Below, piece by piece: positions 58,050 to 64,000 of a stretch of DNA of 64,000 nucleotides (positions within the stretch are counted from its first letter, which is position 1; each line of letters starts with the position of its first letter). The position numbers were made by a program, and so were the translations under genes. The DNA comes from Streptomyces sp. WM6386 (GTDB lineage Bacteria > Actinomycetota > Actinomycetes > Streptomycetales > Streptomycetaceae). The stretch spans positions 1 to 64,000 of the forward strand of contig NZ_JXTE01000027.1 in NCBI RefSeq assembly GCF_000972385.1, in the 5' to 3' direction. A model generated the notes under the pieces. That model worked only from the letters and a program-made list of their open reading frames with translations. It searched no databases and was not told the DNA's origin.

Positions 58050-59645
58050 ATGGCCCGCGTCCCCGCCGCAGTCCTGAACGTCCTGGTCCGCCTACGCCGC
58101 TCACCGCGCACCCTCGCCCGGCACTACCGCACCCGCCGCCCCCTGCCGACACTGGAACTCGTCCACCAGCCGCACCCGTGGGTCCGGGCCCTCGGGCTGG
58201 TGGCCGTCGTGCTGCTCGGGGCATGGCTGGGGCTGCTGATCGTCGGCAATGTCCGCACCCCCGTCGGCCCCATGAACACGACGATGACCCTGCGCCCGTC
58301 CTTCACCGGCGGCACGAAGATCAACGTCTCCCCGCTGGGCGCCCTGCAACTGGACAGCCACCACGCCCCCGTCCGCCTGGACGTCAACGTCGACCAGCTC
58401 GACCCGGTCCGCTCCCAGGCCCTCGTCGACCACCCCGAACGCCTCTCCGGGCTCCAGGAGGAGGTCGCCGAGGACGTCGAGCACGGCACCCTCGACCTGG
58501 CCGTACGCTCCTGCGTCGCCGTCGTCGTGGGCGCCACCGCCCTCGGCCTCGCCGTCTACCGCCGCCCCCGCCGCGCCCTCGCCGCCGGCGGCCTCGCCCT
58601 CGGCCTGCTCGCCGCGTCCGGCGGGACGGCGTACGCCACCTGGAACCCCGACTCCGTCCTGGAGCCGAAGTTCTCCGGACTGCTCTCCTCCGCCCCGTCC
58701 CTGGTCGGCAACGCGCGCAACATCGTCACCGAATTCGACGTCTACCAGCAGGAGTTGGCGCGCCTCGTCACCAACGTGACGAAGCTGTACGACGTCACCT
58801 CCACGCTCCCCGCCTACCAGCCGGACCCCACCACCATCCGTGTCCTGCACGTCTCGGACATCCATCTGAACCCGGCCAGCTGGAAGATCGTCGCCTCGCT
58901 GGTGGAGCAGTACCAGGTGAACGTCATCGTCGACTCCGGCGACACCATGGACCACGGCACGGCCGCCGAGAACGGCTTCCTGGACCCCATCGAGGACCTC
59001 GGGGCGCCGTACGTGTGGGTGCGCGGCAACCATGACTCCGGTGTCACCCAGCGCTACATGGAGGGTCTGAAGAACGTGCACGTCCTCGACGACGGGCGCG
59101 CCCAGAGCGTCGCCGGCCTGCGCTTCGCCGGCATCGGCGACCCGCAGTTCACCCCCGACCGCAGCGAGGGTCCCGGCGCCGAGGAGACCCAGGAGGCCGC
59201 GGGCGCCCGCCTCGCCGCCGCGCTGCGCGACTGGACGACCGCCGGAAAGCCCGTGGACGTCGCCGTCGTGCACGAGCCGTCGGCCGCCCGGGAGGTCGAC
59301 GGCTCGGTGCCGCTGGTGCTCTCCGGTCACCTCCACCACCAGGAGATGGAGGTCCTGCGCAACGGCACCCGGCTGCGCGTCGAGGGCTCCACCGGCGGCA
59401 GCGGGCTGCGCGCGGTGGAGGGGAAGTACCCGGACCCGATCGAGGCCTCGATCCTCTACTTCGACCGCGACTCCCGGCACCTGCAGGCCTGGGACGAGAT
59501 CAAACTCGGCGGGCTCGGCCTGACGACGGCCGAGGTCAGCCGTCACCTCCCGGAGGAGAACCTGCCGGGCGCGGCTCCCACCCCGAGCCCCACCCCCAGC
59601 CCCGCCCCGACGCCGTCCCCCACGCCCTCCGACAGCGCTCCATAA
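58050..59645 (+). CDS. Membrane metallophosphoesterase
   Basis: The protein has 531 residues. Two to three hydrophobic segments (WVRALGLVAVVLLGAWLGLL near residue 50; AVRSCVAVVVGATALGLAV near 155; LAAGGLALGLLAASGGTAYA near 180) lead to an extracytoplasmic calcineurin-like domain with DIHLNP (about 270), SGDTMDHG, VRGNHDSG and LSGHLHHQ. The C-terminal tail is a Pro/Thr/Ser repeat (TPSPTPSPAPTPSPTPSD). It starts at ATG 58,050 and is 74 bp after the zincin gene. Likely acts on an extracellular or membrane phosphoester. Confidence 0.87.
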   Translation: MARVPAAVLNVLVRLRRSPRTLARHYRTRRPLPTLELVHQPHPWVRALGLVAVVLLGAWLGLLIVGNVRTPVGPMNTTMTLRPSFTGGTKINVSPLGALQLDSHHAPVRLDVNVDQLDPVRSQALVDHPERLSGLQEEVAEDVEHGTLDLAVRSCVAVVVGATALGLAVYRRPRRALAAGGLALGLLAASGGTAYATWNPDSVLEPKFSGLLSSAPSLVGNARNIVTEFDVYQQELARLVTNVTKLYDVTSTLPAYQPDPTTIRVLHVSDIHLNPASWKIVASLVEQYQVNVIVDSGDTMDHGTAAENGFLDPIEDLGAPYVWVRGNHDSGVTQRYMEGLKNVHVLDDGRAQSVAGLRFAGIGDPQFTPDRSEGPGAEETQEAAGARLAAALRDWTTAGKPVDVAVVHEPSAAREVDGSVPLVLSGHLHHQEMEVLRNGTRLRVEGSTGGSGLRAVEGKYPDPIEASILYFDRDSRHLQAWDEIKLGGLGLTTAEVSRHLPEENLPGAAPTPSPTPSPAPTPSPTPSDSAP

Positions 59646-59724
59646 ACCGTTTTGGCGATACCTCCCGGCATCCCATATGCTTCTCACGTCCCCGACGCGC
59701 TGAGAAGCGCAAGGCGGGCCGATA

Positions 59725-59797
59725 GCCCTCATCGTCTAGCGGCCTAGGACGCCGCCCTTTCAAGGCGGTAGCACGGGTTCGAATCCCGTTGGGGGCA
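59725..59797 (+). tRNA. tRNA-Glu (UUC)
   Basis: The 73-base gene starts GCCCTCATCGTCTAGCGGCC and has anticodon TTC in CTTTCAA and T-loop GGTTCGAATCC. Discriminator A, no encoded CCA. Confidence 0.95.
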
Positions 59798-59835
59798 CGC
59801 AACACCGTGTGCGACACTGTTCGCACACAAAGCCA

Positions 59836-59910
59836 GGTCCTGTGGAGCAGTTTGGAGTGCTCGCCACCCTGTCAAGGTGGAGGCCGCGGGTTCAAATCCC
59901 GTCAGGACCG
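59836..59910 (+). tRNA. tRNA-Asp (GUC)
   Basis: The 75-base gene has acceptor arms GGTCCTG/CAGGACC, anticodon GTC in CTGTCAA and T-loop GGTTCAAATCC. Discriminator G. It lies 38 bp after tRNA-Glu. Confidence 0.95.
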
Positions 59911-59934
59911 CTGAGGTTTCCTCGGATACCTCGT

Positions 59935-60008
59935 GGCTGGGTAGCTCAGTTGGTACGAGCGATCGCCTGAAAAGCGATAGGTCGCCGGTTCGACCCCGGC
60001 CCCAGCCA
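59935..60008 (+). tRNA. tRNA-Phe (GAA)
   Basis: The 74-base gene has acceptor arms GGCTGGG/CCCAGCC, anticodon GAA in CTGAAAA and T-loop GGTTCGACCCC. It is the last of three tandem tRNA genes that end in a shared terminator. Confidence 0.95.
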
Positions 60009-60021
60009 CTCAGTACGTAAA

Positions 60022-60049
60022 CCCCCTCCGGGCGACCGGAGGGGGTTTT
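60022..60049 (+). terminator. Rho-independent terminator of the tRNA cluster
   Basis: CCCCCTCCGG, loop GCGA, CCGGAGGGGG, then TTTT. A textbook stem and U-run directly behind tRNA-Phe. Confidence 0.95.
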
Positions 60050-60080
60050 CGTCGTTCACAGAGAGCCTGAGGGGGGGTTC

Positions 60081-60820
60081 TTGAGACGCATGGTCCGAGG
60101 CCTGGTGACGGCCGGTGCCGTCCTGGTCTCCACACTCGCGATACCCGGCACGGCCCACGCCGCGGGGCCGACCGTCACGGCGGCGTACAGCGACCAGGCC
60201 GACTGGTCGGTCATCGACGTACGCCTCAACTACAGCGGGACGATCGACTCGACGTCACCGGCATCGTCGCGGCACGCGGCCGGGACACCGGCGACAGCCT
60301 CAACGTGGACATCCAGTATTCGGCGGACGGCCGCACCGGCTGGACCACGAAGAAGACCCTCAAGACCCAGCTGGACCACCAGTTCATCGTCGAGGACCTG
60401 CCCGGCTACACCGACGGCTACTGGCGGCTGCGCTACGCCGGTTCCGCCGCCAAGGACATCAAGGGCACCGTCAGCGACAGCCTGCGCCGCAACCGCGCCC
60501 TGACCCGGGTCAAGGACGCCAACGCGTCTCCGGAGCCGGTCTACAAGGGCCGGACGATCACCGTGAAGGGCGTGCTCCAGGAGCGCAAGCCCGGCACGTC
60601 GACCTGGAAGGCGTACGGCGACAGGAAGGTCCAGATCCTCTTCCGGCCCAAGGGCAAGAGCACCTGGTACCTGATGGCCACCGTCACCACGAAGACGAGC
60701 GGATCCTTCAGCAAGGGCTTCAAGGCCCAGCAGGACGGCACCTGGGTGCCCGTCTTCCTGTACCCCGACAGCAAGCACTTCGTGGGCAGCGGCACGGAGG
60801 ACTACGTCGACGTGCGGTGA
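60081..60820 (+). pseudogene. Secreted beta-sandwich-type protein with a frameshift
   Basis: The N-terminal frame from TTG 60,081 (or ATG 60,090) gives a clear signal peptide (RRMVRGLVTAGAVLVSTLAI, then PGTAHAAGP) and continues to LNYSGTIDS. The rest of the protein (LDVTGIVAARGRDTGDSLNV, DIQYSADGRTGW, WKAYGDRKVQILFRPKGK, to DYVDVR) lies in another frame. One missing base near 60,246-60,250 explains the break; with it restored a protein of about 246 residues results. The composition suggests tandem beta-rich modules of a surface protein. It may be a sequencing error or a real inactivation. It is bounded by two terminators. Confidence 0.75.
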
Positions 60821-60838
60821 CGCACACGGGGGATGCGA

Positions 60839-60873
60839 GAAGGGGCGGGCCCAAAAGGGTTCGCCCCTTCTTT
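60839..60873 (+). terminator. Terminator after the secreted-protein gene
   Basis: GAAGGGGCG (60,839-60,847) pairs with CGCCCCTTC (60,862-60,870), followed by TTTG. It lies 18 bp after the stop codon and 27 bp before the hrpA-like start. Confidence 0.85.
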
Positions 60874-60899
60874 GTGCGGGATGAGATCCTGGATCGCGT

Positions 60900-63800
60900 A
60901 TGTCTACGCATCCTGCCCCCGGTGCCCCGGCCCTCGGCACAATCGCCCCTCGCCTGACCGAGCTCTCCCTGCGCGACGCGCAGCGACTCGGGCGCAGGCT
61001 CGAAGGCGCGCGCAAGATCCGCAAGCCCGAGGCGCGGGCCGCCGTGCTCGCCGAGATCGAGGGCGAGGTGGCCAGGGCCGAGGAGCGGATGGCCAAGCGG
61101 CGCGGACGTGTGCCCGCCGTCAGCTATCCCGAACAGCTGCCCGTCAGCCAGAAGAAGGCCGAGATCGCGGACGCCATCCGTGATCACCAGGTCGTGATCG
61201 TCGCGGGTGAGACCGGGTCGGGCAAGACGACCCAGATCCCGAAGATCTGTCTGGAGCTGGGCCGTGGCGTCCGCGGCATGATCGGGCACACCCAGCCCCG
61301 TCGTATCGCCGCCCGTACCGTGGCCGAGCGGGTCGCCGAGGAGCTGGACACTCCGCTCGGCGAGGCCGTCGGCTGGAAGGTGCGGTTCACCGACCAGGTG
61401 AACCCGGACGGCACCTTCATCAAGCTGATGACGGACGGCATCCTGCTCGCCGAGATCCAGACCGACCGTGAGCTGCGCGCCTACGACACGATCATCATCG
61501 ACGAGGCGCACGAGCGGTCCCTCAACATCGACTTCCTGCTCGGCTATCTCGCGCAGCTGCTGCCGAAGCGGCCGGACCTCAAGGTCGTCATCACCTCGGC
61601 GACCATCGATCCCGAGCGGTTCTCCCGGCACTTCGGTAAGGCGCCGATCGTCGAGGTCAGCGGCCGGACGTACCCCGTCGAGGTCCGCTACCGCCCCCTC
61701 CTCGAAGAGGCTGTATCTGATTCTGGGGGCGACGACTCCGACCGCGACCAGATCACCGCGATCTGCGATGCGGTCGAGGAGCTCCAGGGCGAGGGCAAGG
61801 GCGACATCCTGGTCTTCCTCTCCGGTGAGCGGGAGATCCGGGACACCGCGGACGCGCTCAACAAGAAGAACTACCGGTTCACCGAGGTCCTCCCCCTCTA
61901 CGCCCGGCTCTCGCACGCCGAGCAGCACCGCGTGTTCCAGCAGCACACGGGGCGCAGGATCGTTCTGGCTACCAACGTCGCCGAGACCTCGCTGACCGTC
62001 CCGGGCATCAAGTACGTCATCGACCCCGGCTTCGCCCGGATCAGCCGCTACAGCCACCGCACCAAGGTCCAGCGGCTCCCCATCGAGGCGATCTCGCAGG
62101 CCAGTGCCAACCAGCGCAAGGGCCGCTGCGGTCGTACCTCCGACGGCATCTGCATCCGGCTCTACACCGAAGAGGACTTCGAGGGCCGCCCCGAGTTCAC
62201 GGACGCGGAGATCCTCCGTACGAACCTGGCCTCCGTCATCCTCCAGATGACCGCGGCCGGCCTCGGCGACATCGAGAAGTTCCCCTTCATCGACCCGCCG
62301 GACCACCGCAACATCCGCGACGGCGTGCAGCTGCTGCAGGAGCTCAACGCCCTTGACCCGGCGCAGAAGGACGCGCGCAAGCGGCTCACCGAGACCGGCC
62401 GCAAGCTCGCCCAGCTGCCCGTCGACCCGCGCCTGGCCCGCATGGTCCTGGAGGCCGACAAGAACGGCTGTGTCCGCGAGGTCATGGTCATAGCCGCCGC
62501 ACTGTCCATCCAGGACCCGCGCGAGCGCCCGGCCGACAAACAGACCCAGGCCGACCAGCAGCACGCCCGCTTCAAGGACGAGACCAGCGACTTCCTCGCC
62601 TATCTCAACCTGTGGCGGTACGTGCGCGAGCAGCAGAAGGAGCGCGGCTCGTCGTCCTTCCGCCGGATGTGCAAGCAGGAGTACCTGAACTTCCTGCGCA
62701 TCCGTGAGTGGCAGGACATCTACTCACAGCTGCGCACGGTCGCCAAGCAGATGGGCATCCATCTCAACGAGGACGACGCGCCCGACCAGAGCGTCCACGT
62801 CTCTCTCCTCGCCGGTCTGCTCTCGCACGTCGGCATGAAGGACGTGAAGGACGGCAACAAGAACGAGTACCTGGGCGCCCGCAGCGCCAAGTTCGCGATC
62901 TTCCCCGGCTCGGCGCTCTTCAAGAAGCAGCCGCGGTTCGTGATGTCGGCCGAGCTGGTCGAGACGTCGCGTCTCTGGGCCCGCGTCAACGCGAAGGTCG
63001 AGCCGGAGTGGGTCGAGCCGCTCGCCGAGCACCTCCTGAAGCGGACGTACTCCGAACCGCACTGGGAGAAGGACCAGGCGGCCGTGATGGCGTACGAGAA
63101 GGTCACGCTGTACGGCGTACCGATCGTCGCCCAGCGGAAGGTGAACTACGGCCGGATCGATGCGGAGACGTCCCGCGAGCTTTTCATTCGCAACGCACTC
63201 GTCGAGGGCGACTGGCGCACGCACCACAAGTTCTTCGCCGACAACCGCAAACTCCTCAGCGAGGTCGAGGAGTTGGAGCACCGGGCGCGGCGCCGGGACA
63301 TCGTGGTCGACGACGAGACGCTCTTCGACTTCTACGAGCAGCGGGTGCCCGAGCACGTCGTCTCCGGCGCCCACTTCGACTCCTGGTGGAAGCACAAGCG
63401 GCATGAGCAGCCGGACTTCCTGGATTTCGAGCGGGAGATGCTCATCCGGGAGTCGGCGGAGGCGGTCACCAAGGCCGACTATCCGGACTCGTGGCGGCAG
63501 GGGCAGCTCAAGTTCCGGGTGACGTACCAGTTCGAGCCGGGTGCGGACGCGGACGGTGTGACGGTCCACATCCCGCTCCAGGTGCTCAACCAGGTCACGG
63601 ACGAGGGCTTCGACTGGCAGATCCCCGGGCTGCGGGAAGAGGTGGTGACGGAGCTGATCCGTTCCCTGCCCAAGCCGATCCGCCGCAACTACGTACCGGC
63701 GCCGAACTTCGCGCAGCGCTTCCTTGCCGCGGCGTCGTCCCCGGAGGGGCGCAATCAGACACAGTCCCTCCAGGAGCCGCTGACCCTCACCATGGCCCGC

Positions 63801-64000
63801 GAGCTCAAGCGGATGGTCGGGGTGCCCTTCGACGCCGAGGACTTCGACTGGTCGAAGGTCCCGGACCACCTCCGCATCACCTTCCGGATCGTCGACGAGC
63901 GGCGCCGCAATCTCGCCGAGGACAAGGACCTTCAGGCGCTGAAGCTCCAGCTGAAACCGAAGGCGCGCCAGGCGCTCTCCCAGGCGGCCGCGGCGACGGC
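60900..64000 (+). CDS. hrpA: ATP-dependent RNA helicase HrpA-like, N-terminal 1,033 codons (runs off the window)
   Basis: The frame is open from ATG 60,900 to the end of the window. The DEAH-box motor is complete: GETGSGKTTQIPK (motif I, near 105), GHTQPRRIAARTVAERVAEE (Ia), IIIDEAHERSLNIDF (II, near 200), TSATIDPERFSRHFG (III), FLSGEREIRDTADAL (IV) and NVAETSLTVPGIKYVID (V). OB-fold and HrpA-specific C-terminal regions follow (DRVSEL-like segments, KQPRFVMSAELVETSRLWAR). Bacterial HrpA proteins are about 1,300 residues and handle mRNA processing or ribosome rescue. No strong RBS precedes ATG 60,900; upstream sequence is a terminator. Confidence 0.93.
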   Translation, partial: MSTHPAPGAPALGTIAPRLTELSLRDAQRLGRRLEGARKIRKPEARAAVLAEIEGEVARAEERMAKRRGRVPAVSYPEQLPVSQKKAEIADAIRDHQVVIVAGETGSGKTTQIPKICLELGRGVRGMIGHTQPRRIAARTVAERVAEELDTPLGEAVGWKVRFTDQVNPDGTFIKLMTDGILLAEIQTDRELRAYDTIIIDEAHERSLNIDFLLGYLAQLLPKRPDLKVVITSATIDPERFSRHFGKAPIVEVSGRTYPVEVRYRPLLEEAVSDSGGDDSDRDQITAICDAVEELQGEGKGDILVFLSGEREIRDTADALNKKNYRFTEVLPLYARLSHAEQHRVFQQHTGRRIVLATNVAETSLTVPGIKYVIDPGFARISRYSHRTKVQRLPIEAISQASANQRKGRCGRTSDGICIRLYTEEDFEGRPEFTDAEILRTNLASVILQMTAAGLGDIEKFPFIDPPDHRNIRDGVQLLQELNALDPAQKDARKRLTETGRKLAQLPVDPRLARMVLEADKNGCVREVMVIAAALSIQDPRERPADKQTQADQQHARFKDETSDFLAYLNLWRYVREQQKERGSSSFRRMCKQEYLNFLRIREWQDIYSQLRTVAKQMGIHLNEDDAPDQSVHVSLLAGLLSHVGMKDVKDGNKNEYLGARSAKFAIFPGSALFKKQPRFVMSAELVETSRLWARVNAKVEPEWVEPLAEHLLKRTYSEPHWEKDQAAVMAYEKVTLYGVPIVAQRKVNYGRIDAETSRELFIRNALVEGDWRTHHKFFADNRKLLSEVEELEHRARRRDIVVDDETLFDFYEQRVPEHVVSGAHFDSWWKHKRHEQPDFLDFEREMLIRESAEAVTKADYPDSWRQGQLKFRVTYQFEPGADADGVTVHIPLQVLNQVTDEGFDWQIPGLREEVVTELIRSLPKPIRRNYVPAPNFAQRFLAAASSPEGRNQTQSLQEPLTLTMARELKRMVGVPFDAEDFDWSKVPDHLRITFRIVDERRRNLAEDKDLQALKLQLKPKARQALSQAAAAT

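Overview
The window is about 72% GC with strong third-position G/C bias, frequent GTG/TTG starts and GGAGG ribosome-binding sites. Its gene content (SARP-type regulator, sporulation-associated TPR regulator, FG-GAP secreted protein, FxLD lanthipeptide cluster, a tRNA-Lys integrative element) indicates a Streptomyces chromosome. The core genes recall, from memory and unchecked, the arm of the S. coelicolor map around the trmB/PrsW/M23 peptidase genes.

Left core (1-19.6 kb): a partial SARP regulator; an asparagine-synthetase-like protein; a sporulation-associated HTH/TPR regulator ending in a 50-bp perfect palindrome; L-2-hydroxyglutarate oxidase; trmB; a PrsW-type membrane protease; an aldo/keto reductase; an M23 cell-wall peptidase behind a c-di-AMP (ydaO-type) riboswitch; a SpoIIE-type phosphatase; initiator tRNA-Met; an alginate-lyase-family lipoprotein; a domain-swapped RibD-like protein, a MarR regulator and GTP cyclohydrolase II sharing TTCAA-type operators; a NarL-type two-component pair; and a membrane-anchored Mrr-like nuclease.

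Integrative element (19,618-49,465, about 29.8 kb): it is bounded by 46-bp direct repeats identical to the 3' part of a tRNA-Lys(UUU) gene, which is intact at the right end. Inside are integrase, a small HTH protein (likely excisionase), an XRE regulator, a DUF3631 ATPase, a DUF2637 membrane protein, MobC and a MOB relaxase. No TraB/FtsK-type pump was seen, so it looks mobilizable rather than self-conjugating. Its cargo is (a) an FxLD-family class I lanthipeptide cluster: precursor at 31,351, LanB, LanC, a SpaB_C-PCMT fusion methyltransferase and accessory regulators; (b) an island with a membrane-anchored sigma factor, a phosphoribosyltransferase-like protein, a small RuvC-like protein and a Ser/Thr kinase, the last two fired from a 24-bp divergent promoter; (c) an XRE-ImmA/IrrE metallopeptidase; (d) a trypsin-like protease operon of markedly lower GC and a SUFU-domain protein near the right end. 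A second copy of the att-proximal arm at 23.74 kb suggests that two elements accreted here.

Right core (49.5-64 kb): an APC amino-acid permease, a very large FG-GAP secreted protein, a DEAD-box RNA helicase with an Arg-Asp-Gly repeat tail, a Pro/Thr-rich lipoprotein, a small zincin, a membrane metallophosphoesterase, a tRNA-Glu/Asp/Phe cluster, a frameshifted secreted protein and the first 1,033 codons of an HrpA-type helicase.
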